Of a stretch of DNA of 64,000 nt, positions 29,624 to 40,350 are shown in pieces. A program made the position numbers and the translations under genes. Numbering within the stretch: the stretch's first letter is position 1; every line of letters starts with the position of its first letter. Location of the stretch: NCBI RefSeq assembly GCF_963678635.1, contig NC_087068.1, forward strand, positions 33,861,436-33,925,435, written 5' to 3'. Source of the DNA: Symsagittifera roscoffensis. Its lineage: Eukaryota; Xenacoelomorpha; Acoela; Convolutidae. The notes beneath the pieces were generated by a model, which saw only the letters and a program-made list of their open reading frames with translations, was not told the origin of the DNA and searched no databases.

Positions 29624-29887
29624 ATGGTCGATCAATGTGACAAGCCCGTAAGTTTGGGAAATTCTGTTTTTGATGAAGAAAATCATGAACAAAAATCATG
29701 GAAATTGTTTGGACGTACATGTAATAGATTTCTTTTATTTTTTTTGTGCCATTTTTTTGTTATAGTTTTGATGCTAGTATGTGCACTCGTTCGAATTATG
29801 TTATCCACAATATGTGAATTAACAACAATTTGTGCAGCTATCTTATCAAGTACAGTCGGTTATATTCTACCTTCTCCAAAGCTATGA
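29624..29887 (+). CDS. small membrane protein of the Maverick cluster
   Basis: 87 codons from ATG 29624. A polar N-terminal 32 residues is followed by two hydrophobic segments (about 36-55 and 58-80), so it is probably a two-pass membrane protein. The stop TGA overlaps the ATPase start as ATGA (29884-29887). It is intact, which is unusual in this cluster. Similar small membrane proteins occur in Maverick and adintovirus genomes, but I cannot assign it further. Confidence 0.5.
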   Translation: MVDQCDKPVSLGNSVFDEENHEQKSWKLFGRTCNRFLLFFLCHFFVIVLMLVCALVRIMLSTICELTTICAAILSSTVGYILPSPKL

Positions 29888-30714
29888 ATAAAATTTTATC
29901 TCTCAAAGAACGAATTTTTCCCCTTGTTGGACCAAGTGGATCTGGAAAATTTTATCTCATTTTTGATTGGTTGAAAATTGGTACTTTCCAACCAGCTTTC
30001 GAAATTTTTTTAAATTTTTATCAACATTCTCAACATCTTTATAGTCAAGTGCAAAGAAAAAACCTTAAATTTACCCAAGGAGTAAATTTTGAATTGATTG
30101 AAAAACTTCCCAAAAACGGAACTAAGTATTTGCTTATGTTTGATGATTCTTGTGAAGAAATTTCAAACTCCAAACAATTTGTAAAAATTGCCACTGCTGG
30201 AAGAGAGAATGGACTGAATACAATATACATCAAACACAATTTGTTTCATCGAAGCAAATTAGGAAGAGATGTAGAGTTACAAAATACACACACAGTCTCG
30301 TTCAAGTCGCTGAGGGAAGTTTTACAAATCAATACATTAAGTCAACAACTAATTCTAGGATCTCAATTGAAAGAGTGGTATCATGATGCAACATCCGTTC
30401 TTTATGGCCATTTACTTATTGATTTAACCCCAAAAACAGTTGATTCACTTATGTATTGCTCTAATAGTGGCTCAGTTTCAACACAAATTTACTTACCAGC
30501 TGGAATAGAGACAAAAATTTAGGACGACGAGTACACAATATGTCTCTATTCTCCCAATATTTCAAAAGTTTTCCCTAAGGCTTCAAAAACATTTCATTCT
30601 CAATATTCCAAAAGATTTCATTCAGTTTCTGAGCGAGTGTTTAGTAAACCTATTAAGAGGAGAGCTTCGGAAAGAAGACGTACAAAAAATATCGAAAAGA
30701 AATTTCAGAAATAA
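29884..30714 (+). pseudogene. FtsK/A32-like genome-packaging ATPase, with in-frame TAG
   Basis: The ATG at 29884 lies in the stop of the membrane-protein gene. The P-loop at about residues 14-21 reads GPSGSGKF; the last residue should be Thr or Ser for Mg-ATP binding, so the site is probably dead. Walker B is LLMFDDSCEE (about residue 79-88). The downstream KHNLFHRSKLGRD block and the YGHLLIDLTPKT block (about 30408-30443) are characteristic of the Maverick/adintovirus ATPase that fills the capsid with DNA. TAG 30520-30522 ends the frame, but 63 more codons of basic Ser/Arg-rich text follow in the same phase to TAA 30712-30714. Confidence 0.75.
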
Positions 30715-30822
30715 TACAAAAAAGAAGTCTTCTACACAATAGAAGAATTGATTCAAGTTCAACTAAAGGGTTACAATTGATATCTATTATCACCACTTTT
30801 GTCATTAAATGATTGACATAGT

Positions 30823-31233
30823 ATGGAACAGTTTGTTTTCATGCCGTACTCAGTGTATCAATCATAAAGTACAATTCCAAGAAAACAAAAACTGGAACAA
30901 ACGCAAGAAAAAGAGGAGGTTGTACCAAAAAATTTTGAATCTGTTCACAGTGCTGTAAATGCGATGTTGGAAACGAGCAACAATAAGCACATTATTAATT
31001 TAATTTTGAATTCTCTCAGAAATGATCTCAGCCAGTCAGACAAGATTATAATAGATAATCGAGATACAAAAAAATCTATTGTAGACTTTGTGTGTGCACT
31101 AAAGCGAAAAAAGACCGATTTTCCAGGTATTTACTTTACTATTTTGGAAGCAACTCAACTTCCTCCTAAACTTGTTATCAACAAGAATGCCAAAGCAAAA
31201 GAAAGAGAAACTTGGATCCCTCTCAAAATCTGA
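30823..31233 (+). pseudogene. broken Maverick-cluster gene upstream of integrase, unknown
   Basis: ATG 30823 opens a frame broken only by TAA 30865-30867, then continuing in phase to 31233. The body is helical and charged (NNKHIINLILNSL, SIVDFVCALKRKK). It ends in a basic patch that overlaps, in another phase, the start of the integrase remnant (31187). No domain recognised. The conserved place before the integrase suggests a structural or replication gene. Confidence 0.4.
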
Positions 31234-31978
31234 AAAGATAAGACTAAACAGATTGTCTGATAGGGTAAGAGCTGCACACGGTTCTTTTCAAAACTTGAGT
31301 AAAGCGAGTGGTTTATCAAAAAAAAGTAGAAAAGTTTTTAAATAGAGTCAAGTATCTCTTAGTTGCTGTAGATAATTTTTCGAAATTTGTCAGAGTTCAA
31401 ACAACAAAAACAAAGTATGCCAAAGACACTTTACATGCTTTCAGAAAAATGATTTCTCGAAACAACACTCCTGAAATATTTGGGTTGATAAAGGAACAGA
31501 GTATGGGGGAACTTTTAAAAAATTTTGCAAGGAGGAAGACATTGAAGTTTACTCAACAATGAGTGAAACAAAGGCTGCATTTGCAGAGAGAGCAATTCAG
31601 TCTTTGAAACATATAATATATCGTTACCTTGAAAATCATCGTGAAAAAATTGCCCTCAAAGTGCAGCAGTTTGCTTCTACATTGAACTGTCGCAAAAATC
31701 GATCAAGTGGAAAATCTCCCAGAGATGTGAAAAACATTGATTTTTTTATCAATTTGTGTAAACAATCATTCAAGAAATATACTAAACCAAAATTCAAAAT
31801 TGGTGATAGAGTTAAAAAGTCGAAAAATGATATTCCGTTCCGAAAAGGATACAAGCCACAGTTTACAGAAGAAGTTTTTGAAATTTCGGCAATATCTACA
31901 AAACACCTCCTACATACATCATCAAAGATCTCAAAAAAGAAGAAATTCTGGGAAAAATTTTATGAAAATGAGCAATGA
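31187..31978 (+). pseudogene. retroviral-type integrase of the Maverick element, broken
   Basis: An N-terminal remnant (31187-31345) is followed, after an internal loss that removes the zinc domain, by the catalytic core. The first Asp lies in VAVDNFSKF (about 31367-31390). The second is in VDKGTEYGG (about 31488-31514) after a one-base shift near 31480. The Glu is in AFAERAIQ (about 31577-31600). I count 32 residues between the second Asp and the Glu. A conserved KSPRDVKN block (about 31710) and a chromodomain-like or SH3-like C-terminal region with FKIGDRVK (about 31795) follow, then another phase change near 31910. The protein would have inserted the element into host DNA. Confidence 0.75.
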
Positions 31979-32036
31979 AAATGTTCAGATTAAAGGTAAG
32001 TCGTTTTTTAAATTGAATTTCTATCGATCAGTTGAC

Positions 32037-32858
32037 ATGAATTCTTTTAATATTCAGCTGGTTTCTAATGCTTCTTTTAATTGTTATCCGAATAATAGTC
32101 TTCGTTCCTTTACAAAATTTCTACCGGAACAAACACATCTAAGAGAAGAATGGGAGGTTGCTATTTCAGAAATATCATACCCTTCATTGTACCAAAACGT
32201 TACAGAGGAAAAATTTACTTTCATAGATGGACGAGAAAGTCCTGAAGAAAAAAGAAAGATTTAACCGATGCATATTGAACCTGGGTTGTATCCAAGTATT
32301 GTCGATATAGTTATAGCCTTGAATGACAAAAATCGAAAAGGTATAGGCGCACAAAAATATGAATATAACGAAATTTATGTATCAGTAGATAAGATTACAC
32401 AAAAAATTGCCATTCATTTACCTGAGGATCATTCAGTGTTTATAATTCAAAATGCTGATTTGTGTAACATTTTTGGCTGTGATTTAGAACAAAATCAGAC
32501 AGGTGTTATAATGAAAGAAAAAAGACCACATTATCCTCAGTATTCTTACGACATTATGAGAAAAGATTCCCTAGTGATTTATAGTGATATTATAGAATGT
32601 AATATAGTAGGCGATACAAAAACTCCTTTACTGCGTTGTACTCCTTTCATTTCCAAATTAAAAAATGGAGACATACTATCTACAGGACAGTACATGAATT
32701 ATCAATCATTTACATATCTAAAATTTAAAAAATAATTAAAAAACTCTTTCCACAGCATAAAAATTGAACTAAGGGATACTGCAGGTGGAAAAAATTCATT
32801 TTGTATCCGTAGGAATTACACGAGTTTTTCTCTTGTTTCGCAAGATTTCGGATTATAA
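32037..32858 (+). pseudogene. penton-like minor capsid protein of the Maverick element, broken
   Basis: The conserved part starts near ATG 32037 (SFNIQLVSNASF). TAA 32262-32264 breaks it, and the same phase resumes to 32735. A phase change then gives the last 40 residues, ending at TAA 32856-32858. A donor-like GTAAGT at about 31996 lies just upstream. The text is beta-rich with EEWEVAISEISYPS (about 32147) and a LCNIFGCDL block (about 32461). Its position between integrase and hexon and its length of about 270 residues suit the single-jelly-roll penton protein. I assign this by context and pattern, not by a decisive motif. Confidence 0.5.
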
Positions 32859-32882
32859 TTTTTGATTTATACTTCATACGAA

Positions 32883-33216
32883 ATGGTTGCTCAAAGTTCA
32901 GCTATTTTTCCTATTTTTTGTGGACATGCTCTTGCACAAAATCTTGGGAGAACTGCAATTCCCTTTATAAAAATATATATAGTCTCAAGCTGCAAAAAGA
33001 ATCTGAGCAGTTTTGTTTGAAGTTGCTGCTCCAGAGTTTGGAGAAGTTGTCAGTGGACGAAAAAAACTCAAAACATTTGCAAAAGATGTTGGAACAAAAA
33101 CAGTTCGAAAACAGTTGGAAGGTGGAAAAAAGAAATCCAAGCATAGAACAAGAAGAGCCATTTCTCGAAAAAGTAGTTCAAAATCCAGTCGCTCTCGCAA
33201 AGACATTTTTGATTAG
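32883..33216 (+). pseudogene. basic minor virion protein of the Maverick element, frameshifted
   Basis: ATG 32883 opens a 45-codon piece with a GHALAQNLGR phrase. A shift near 33015 leads into a piece with VAAPEFGEVVSG and then a strongly basic, Ser/Arg-rich tail (KHRTRRAISRKSSSKSSRSR) ending at TAG 33214-33216. Just 5 nt separate it from the hexon start. The layout recalls small DNA-condensing or membrane-active core proteins of adenovirus-like viruses. This role is inference. Confidence 0.45.
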
Positions 33217-33221
33217 ATAAA

Positions 33222-34491
33222 ATGAGTGTACATCAAAGTAGTAATTTTCGGTACGGAACTTTTACAAATTCTTCTTTGGAGATTTTTGATAAAGTCCTAC
33301 CTTTGGAAACAATAATTTCATCATACATACAAGAAGTAATTCCAGTACTTCTCTAGATAAAAGCAGCATTGAGTTTAAATTTGAGACGGACCGTAATCTT
33401 TATTTGGATATGCGTGATTTGCAGCTTAATTTAAAGCTTCAATTATTCAAACGAATATTGTTTTTAAAATAGAAAAAGCAGAACAAAAAGCAAAATCGGA
33501 GGAATACTTAGACGAGGAACCTCAACATCAATCTTACTTAACTTATGTAAACAATCTACTACATTCTCTATTCTCCAATTGTGAAGTTTATTTTAATAAT
33601 ACAATTGTTTACAACGCCAATAGATTATATCCTCGTGAAGCAAAAATATCGAACGAATTCAACTCGTCGGCAGTGAGTAATGAAGCAATACTTGCTTGTC
33701 ACTGGTATAGTTTTGAAGAACATCCGGAAGCATTTGATATGTATCTGTTCACTGGTAAAGCAAATTTTTTAGGATCAGGGATAACTTTTTTACTTTATGG
33801 CAGGCTAGCCATTGACATGTTTACTTGTGAAAAAAAATTACTGCCAAAAACCAAAGTTCGAATTAAACTGTCTGAAAATCCAATTGTTTGTCTGAAAATT
33901 GTTGATTGTTCACTGTTTATGAGAAGAATTTTAGTAGTTGAACCTAATCATCAAAATTTGCAATGGAATCTGGAAAGGGAACCTGCTCATTACAATAACA
34001 TGGAAACTATAGCAAGAATCTTTATCATTCCATCTCGTCAAAACCAGTTTATTCAGGAAAATGTTTTCAATAAAACCCCAATCAGAAGGATAGCTGTTGC
34101 AATGAATACAAATTCGGCTGTTGTGGGATCTTTTCATGAAAACCCTTTCAATTATCAACAATTTCATTTGAGAGAGCTTAGAATTATTCGGGGCGGAAGA
34201 GCAATTTTTTCATTAGATACCATTTATCCTTGTCGACCCTTTGTTACAAAAATGAAAGCAATGCAGTTTAACGAAGAATTTTCAGCTCTTCCTATGAAAG
34301 TTTTCGTAAAACCACTATATTCTAGTTTTCGACTTGACTCCACTACAGGATGCAGCTGAACAGTTGCATTATCCAGAACTTAGTGGAGAAAGCTTGAGAT
34401 TAGAAATGTTTTTTTTTTCATTTTCCCCTTGGAGCAAATAACGGAAGTGATAATCTTGGACAAACTCAGAACAGTCGCTAAAAATATTTAA
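33222..34491 (+). pseudogene. hexon-like major capsid protein of the Maverick element, broken
   Basis: ATG 33222 to TAA 34489-34491 with at least four phase changes (near 33340, 33460, 34340 and in the T-run near 34410). The longest intact piece is 33673-34359, with LACHWYSFEE, RRILVVEPNHQ, TIARIFIIPSRQNQF and HENPFNYQQFHLRELRI blocks. These are the conserved text of a protein family common in animal genomes under the label F54H12.2-like, which I take to be the double-jelly-roll capsid protein of Mavericks. The total of about 420 codons suits the family. Confidence 0.65.
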
Positions 34492-34585
34492 TTTTTTTGA
34501 GTTTTCAGATTCCTATAAAATTATTGTAACTTTTTGGGACTTTTTTTGTTATCATCTTTGTACTATCTATTATGTTTTTCTTCAG

Positions 34586-34743
34586 ACTTCAGACCTGAAG
34601 CTCCAGGAAAAATAGAGAAGGAATGCTGTTTAGTTGGAAACCCGGGACACTTCTTCAACCTAGACTATAAAATAATGTTCAATAAAATTTGCCCATTACA
34701 TAAGGCTTGTGTATGGGACTTTGTTGATTCAGTTCCTAAATGT
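34586..34743 (+). CDS. Cys-rich exon-like frame between capsid and protease genes
   Basis: A pyrimidine tract ending TTTTTCTTCAG (34585) precedes 52 open codons. These are followed directly by a consensus donor GTAAGT (34744-34749). The text has seven Cys in about 40 residues (ECCLVGNPG, ICPLHKACVW, PKC), like a secreted disulfide-rich domain. It is in phase with a short upstream hydrophobic run, which may only be the T-rich acceptor. It could be a captured host exon or a spliced Maverick gene. Confidence 0.35.
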
Positions 34744-34838
34744 GTGTAAGTCATTATTCTTTCTTTTTTTTCAATCCTAAAGTACACTATCAAACAATCA
34801 ATTTCCTTTTAGCTGTAAATCAGCCTACAATTGCAAAG

Positions 34839-35225
34839 ATGGATAATTTTCACTTTTGCAATTTATTGAAATCATTCCAGAGCTCAGGTTCAAGTATATG
34901 GGATCATACCTTTTTGATACAGTACCTCAACTAACAAAACACTCTTTTGCAATTTTTACCTCAGTTCCAAGCAATGATAGAGGAGAAGCTGGATTACGAT
35001 TGCTCGACTGGAAAAAAACTACTACTTTGCTGATTCTTTGGGAAAAAAGAGATCAACTTACCTCTTTTGACAAAAAAGTTTCGACGAATGGTTCCTCGAA
35101 AGCTACAAAAGACTGATAATTTGTGTGGATTTCACGCAATTTATTCAGCATTTCTTCTTTTTAAATTCTTCCAGATAAATGTTCTTGATGTGTATGTTTT
35201 GATTTTAGTCAGTACTCTTATGTAA
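34839..35225 (+). pseudogene. adenain-type cysteine protease of the Maverick element, broken
   Basis: ATG 34839 opens MDNFHFCNLL. A shift near 34865 leads to IIPELRFKYMGSYLFDTVPQ (about 34868), and further shifts near 35000 and 35080 lead to the last piece. This has NLCGFHAIYSAF, with the expected nucleophile Cys at 35124-35126, and ends at TAA 35223-35225. The usual catalytic His block after the GE pair reads EAGLRL, so the His is lost here. Such proteases mature the capsid proteins. The identification rests on the two end blocks and on its place beside capsid genes. Confidence 0.55.
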
Positions 35226-36562
35226 AATTGCATTTTTAATTTGTAAGTGAAAGTTTTCGCAATAATTTTACTATACGATGTAGTGAAATTTTTGGTTTTT
35301 CATGTAATTTAATTCTTTGAATTCCTTACTTTTTTTAAGAAAAGTATCTTAGCGACTAACCTTTTGATGAAATACGGAAAATTATGATGGACTATGGATG
35401 TTGTAGTTCCCCAATTGAAAAAATTAACGATAGAGCAGATAAATTTACCAAAATTGTAACAAACTTCTAGTAAATTGTATGATTTTCTTAAAAGTTTACT
35501 CTGAGAAAGATAGAAAAATTATCATACAAAAACATCAGACCCAAAAAAAACTTCGATACTATGTTTTTTTCTCAGTGTAAACTTTTACCGTGGCAGAGCA
35601 ATTGACAAATTTGTATTTTGGATGATATTTTTTTGGCAATTTTGGAAACGTCACAGAATTTTTTCAAGATTAAAGACAAAGTGATAGAAGAGTACTGATA
35701 TGAATCGTAGCAAGAAATATGACAGAAAAAAATAACTAGTTGAGGTAAAAACAAGAACTAGATAAAAACATCTGATTGGTCGAAACTTAAAATTTTTTGC
35801 ATTTTTTTATTTCAGTTCCAATGAAAAATTCATGCAATTTTGATTGGATGTAGTTCAATTTTCTATAAAAATTTAAGATTTTAATCTCTCAGAAAAGTGA
35901 TTCACGCTTCATTAACTCTGTGGGGAACTGCTAATATGCATCTGTCATATGATTGTGGGATAATTATGTGAAAAAAGACAAAATAATTCATAAAATTAAT
36001 AAGTATAATGAACCTGTCATCCGTTCTCAAGATAACCTGGGGAATAAAAGATTAAGTGGGATATAAAGGTAATCAACCGTGAGGAGCTGTCAAGATTCCC
36101 CTGATATCCCGTGGAGTAGAACACTTAACCTTTCAAAGATAACCCCCTCTTGAAATTTTTCCCCAGATAACCTGAGGCAATATAAATGGGATGAAATAAG
36201 AATTTAAAAGATTCTTTCGAGAAAAAAAAATATTCTGTGATATTTTGGTTTATGATCCCATACTATAAATCAAAACTTAATTTTTGTCAAAAATTACCAT
36301 CTGAAACCTACCATTCAGTTTTCTAAAGATTTTTTAATATAAAAATTTCTTTTCAAGATAAAAATGTCATTGCAAGTAAAACTTGAAAAATTTTCAAAAA
36401 TTTTCTGAAACTTACCTTCTTAAACTTACCATAATGAATTTTTTTAAGACAAGATAAACCTTACATATCACAAATCGTACAAGTTAGCTAAGAAACGCAA
36501 GTATCGGCAAACTCGAGCTCAAAAAATTCGGCCGCCAAAAATTTTCTAAATCTTACCATCTG
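35226..36562. other. no recognisable gene
   Basis: AT-rich spacer between the Maverick relic and the tRNA-like satellite. A weak repeated phrase AGATAACCTG(G/A)GG occurs at about 36031 and 36170. Nothing else is supported. Confidence 0.4.
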
Positions 36563-36660
36563 AAACCTTACCATCTTAATACATAGGAATTGTATTCTCT
36601 ATCTTAATATATTGGGAAATCTAATCCCTATCTTAATACAAAGGTTGGTGACCGGATACT
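36563..36660. repeat. three imperfect units starting ATCTTAATA
   Basis: ATCTTAATACATAGGAATTG, ATCTTAATATATTGGGAAAT and ATCTTAATACAAAGGTTGG follow each other at about 30-bp spacing, just before the satellite array. Confidence 0.5.
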
Positions 36661-36920
36661 CTATAGCCTATGTTAATACATGGGGTTCAGCAACCATCCC
36701 CCCTCCACTCTCCCTCACTCTTCTATTACTAAACATTGTTTTTTTTTCAACGTTTGGTTGCTTGACTAGTCAGCTTAGACAAGCTTCAAAGGTTTGCGAG
36801 TCGATTTTTGTCCAAATTTTTGTGATCTGACAAATTTTTTGGTGATTTATTATTAAAATTAGGTAAACATCAGTTTTTGTGCCTACCGAATTCAGTTCAG
36901 GTGTTTTTAAAAAAATTACT

Positions 36921-37002
36921 GGACAGGGATGGGTTTCCAACCCACGCACGCAGAACATATTGAATAGCGCTTCAACGCCTTCAACTTTCGGGCAACCTGT
37001 AA
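36921..37002 (-). pseudogene. tRNA-Ser-like copy 1, old type
   Basis: T-arm pairing survives (GTGGG/CCCAT). The A-box and D arm are lost, and the anticodon region reads GCGCTAT. Confidence 0.4.
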
Positions 37003-37633
37003 GATCAGAAGTCAATCATTGGTAAAATGAATCAAACCAATAATAAAATAAAGCAAAGTTGCTTCGCTTCAAATAGAATAGTTCTTCTGCTCAAAACGAA
37101 AAAAAAAGTATCAAATCAGGCCATTGTTCGATCAAAAATAGACTTGACGTCTGGGTTTAGAAAATATAACGACGATATAAGCATTCTAGTCGTAGAACAG
37201 GATTAGTGCAAATCATTTTATAGAGCAAATTGTTTCGCTAAAATTTCAAGTTTTTCTAAGCAACCTGTTAGAGCTTTGAAACTATCAAACAAATCAAAAC
37301 AATAAATGAGGGAAACCTAATTTTGAATTGCTTCCAATGAAAAACGATAGATTTTATGGAACAACTCGGTTAAAAAAGTAACCTGAAGTTTTTCAAAACT
37401 CCATGCCTTGAAATAACATTAGCCATCCGATTTTCTTCATGAACAAACTTAAATTTTTTTCAAATTTTGGTTGCTTGACTAGTCAGCTTAGACGAGCTTC
37501 AATGGTTTGCGAGCCGATTCTTTGTCCAAATTTTCGTGATCTGACAAATTTTTTGGTGATTTATTAACAAAATTAGGTGAAAATCAGTTTTTGTGCCTAC
37601 CACATTCAGTTCAGTTGTTTTTAGGAAATTACT

Positions 37634-37715
37634 GGATAGGGATGGGTTTCCAACCTACGCACGCAGAGCCTTCTGAAAAGCACTTCAACTCCTTCACATC
37701 TCGGACAACCTGTAT
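37634..37715 (-). pseudogene. tRNA-Ser-like copy 2, old type
   Basis: Both arms are heavily substituted. It is recognisable by position and by the AACCTACGCACGCAGA block. Confidence 0.3.
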
Positions 37716-38292
37716 CACCAGAAGTCAGTCATTGATAAAATGAATCGAACCAATAAAAATCTAAAGGAAAGTTGATTCGCTTCAAATAGAATAGTTTTTT
37801 TGCTCAAAACAAAAAACGTATCAAATCAAGCCATTTTTCGGTCAAAAAAGACTTGAGGTCTGTTTATAGAAAGTACAACGAAGAAAAAAGAACTCTAGTC
37901 TTAGAACAGGACTAATCTATCAAAAGAAGCGAAGCAAAAAAAAAATCGGGGAAGCCTAATTTAACATTGCTTCCGTTGAAAAACGATAATTTTTGGTGGA
38001 AAAACTCGATCAAAAAAGTAACCTTAAGTTATTCAAAACTCCATGCATTGAATAGTTTCAAAAGAAAACGTATAATATTGGCCGTCCGATTTTCTTCATG
38101 ATTAAACTTAAAATATTTCAACGTTTGGTTGCTTGACTAGTCTGCTTAGACAAATTTTAATGGTTTGCGAGCCAATACTTTCTCCAAAATTTTTTTGATC
38201 TGTCAAATTTTTTGGTGTGTTATTAACAACATTAGGTAAATATCAGTTTTTCTGCTTACAGAATTCAATTCAGGCATTTTTAAAAACTTACT

Positions 38293-38374
38293 GGACAGGG
38301 CTGGGTTTCGGACCCACGAACGCAAAACCTTTTGAATAGCACTTCAACGCCTCAAACTCTCGGGCAACCTATAA
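38293..38374 (-). pseudogene. tRNA-Ser-like copy 3, old type
   Basis: The T arm keeps GGGTCCGAAACCC. The D arm has decayed. Confidence 0.35.
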
Positions 38375-39014
38375 GACCAGAAGTCAATCATTGGTAAAAT
38401 GAATCGCACCAATAAAAATTAAAGCAAAATTCCTTCGCTTCAACTAGAATAGTTTTTTTTTGCTCGAAACAAAAAAAAAACGTATCAGTTCAAGCCATTG
38501 CTCGGTCAAAAATAGGCTTGACGTCTGTGTATATAAAGTGTAGTCACGAAATAAGCTCTCTAGTCTTACACTAGGACTAGTGCAAATCTTTGTATAGACC
38601 AAATCATGTCGCTAAATTTTCCAGTTTTTCTGAGCAACTTTTTAGAGCTTTGAAACTATCAAACGAAGCGAAACAAAAAAAAGGAAACCTATTTTGAATC
38701 GCTTCCGTTGAAAAACGATAAATTTTTGTGAAAAAACTCGGCCTAAAAAGTAACCTTAAGTTTTCAAAAGTTCATGCCTATGGTTTCATTTGAAAAACGT
38801 ATAAAGTTAGCCATCCAATTTTCTTCATGAACAAACTTAAATTTTTTAAACGTTTGGTTAATTGACTAGTTAGACGAGCTTCAATGGTTTGCGAGCAGAT
38901 TCTTCTTCAAATTTTTGTGATCTGACAAATTTTTGTTGATTTTTTAACCATAATCAGGTAAGCATCAGTTGTTGTGCACACCGAAATCAGTTCAGGTGTT
39001 TTTAAAAACTTACT

Positions 39015-39095
39015 GGACAGGGCTGGGTTTCGTACGCACGCACGCAGAACATATTGATAGCACTTCAACGCACTCACCTCTCGACCAGCCTGTAA
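39015..39095 (-). pseudogene. tRNA-Ser-like copy 4, old type
   Basis: The T-stem is disrupted (GTACGAAACCC) and the length is 81 nt. Confidence 0.3.
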
Positions 39096-39750
39096 GACCA
39101 GAGGTTAACCATTGGTAAATTGAGTCAAACCATTAAAAATTTAAACCAAAATTGCTTCGCTTCAAATAGAATAATTTTTTTTGCTCAAAACAAAAAAAAA
39201 ACGTATCAAATCAAGCCATTGTTTGATCAAAAATGGACTTGACATCTTTGTACAAAAAATGTTATGACAAAGTTAGGACACTAGTTTTAGAACAGGACTA
39301 GCGCAAAGCTTTTTAAAGACCAACTCGTTTCGCTGAAATTTCCAGTTTTTCTAAACAACCTGATAGAGTTTTGAAACTATCAAACGGTGCGAAACAAAAA
39401 ATTAATGAAAACCTAAATTTATAATGGTTCCGCTGAAAAAAAAGATAGTTGTATGTGGAAAAACTCAGCCAAAAAAGTAACCTGAATTTTTTCAAAAGTC
39501 CATGCCTTGAGTGGTTTCACTAGAAAAACGTATAACATTGGCCATCCGACTTTCTTCATGAACAAACTTAAAACTTTTCAACATTTGGTTGCTTGACTAG
39601 TCTGATTAGACGAACTTCAAAAATTTGCGAGCCGATTCTTTTTCCAGATTTTTGTGATCTGACAAACTTTTTGTTGAGTCATTAACAAAATTTGATAAAT
39701 ATCATTTTTTGTGCTTACATAATTGATTTCAGGTGTTTTTAAAAACTTAT

Positions 39751-39832
39751 CGACAGGGATGGGATTCGGACTCACGCACGCAGATCAATTTGAATCGCAC
39801 TTCGATGCCCTAAATTCTCGAGCAACCTGTAA
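39751..39832 (-). pseudogene. tRNA-Ser-like copy 5, old type
   Basis: The T-loop keeps the CCGAATCCC end. The anticodon stem is changed. It is the last copy before the first inversion. Confidence 0.35.
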
Positions 39833-40268
39833 GACCAGAAGTCAGTCATTGCTAAAAAGAATCGAACCAATAAAAAACTAAAGCAAAGTTGCTTCGATTT
39901 TAATAGAAATTTTTTTTGCTCAAAACAAAAAAACTTATCCAATCAAGCCATTGCTCGATCAAAATTAGACTTGACGTCTGTGTATAGTTTGAAATCTGTA
40001 ACAGGTTGCTTTGAAAAACTTTTGAACTTTCAGCGAAACAATTTGGTCTGAAAAACGATTTGAATTAGTCTCGTTCTAGGACTAGAGTGCTAAATTCGTC
40101 ATTACATTTCAAATAAACAGACGTCAAGTCTATCTTTGATCGAACAATGGTTTGATTGATAGGTTTTTTTTTGTTTTGAGCAAAAAAAGTGTTCTATTTG
40201 AAGCGGACCATCTTTGCTTTAAAATTTTATTGGTTCGATTCCATTAACAAACGAATGAACTCTGGTCA

Positions 40269-40350
40269 GCCAATATGCCCGAGTGGTAAAGGCGTTGGAC
40301 TGCTTATCTAATACAGTCTGCTTGCGTGGGTTTGAGTCCCATCTCTGTCG
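40269..40350 (+). pseudogene. tRNA-Ser(GCU)-like copy 6, inverted
   Basis: The D arm and anticodon loop CTGCTTA are kept, and the T arm reads GTGGGTTTGAGTCCCAT. The 5' acceptor half does not pair. Confidence 0.5.

Larger units (their letters stand above)
27688..35225 (+). mobile_element. decayed Maverick/Polinton-type (adintovirus-like) element
   Basis: A one-direction cluster with the diagnostic set for this class: packaging ATPase (29884), retroviral-type integrase (31187), penton-like and hexon-like capsid proteins (32037, 33222) and an adenain-type protease (34839), plus small genes. The 7.5-kb length is well below the usual 15-20 kb. I see no protein-primed DNA polymerase B and no long terminal inverted repeats. 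Most genes carry stops or frameshifts. Boundaries are set by the outermost recognisable genes and are not true ends. Confidence 0.75.
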
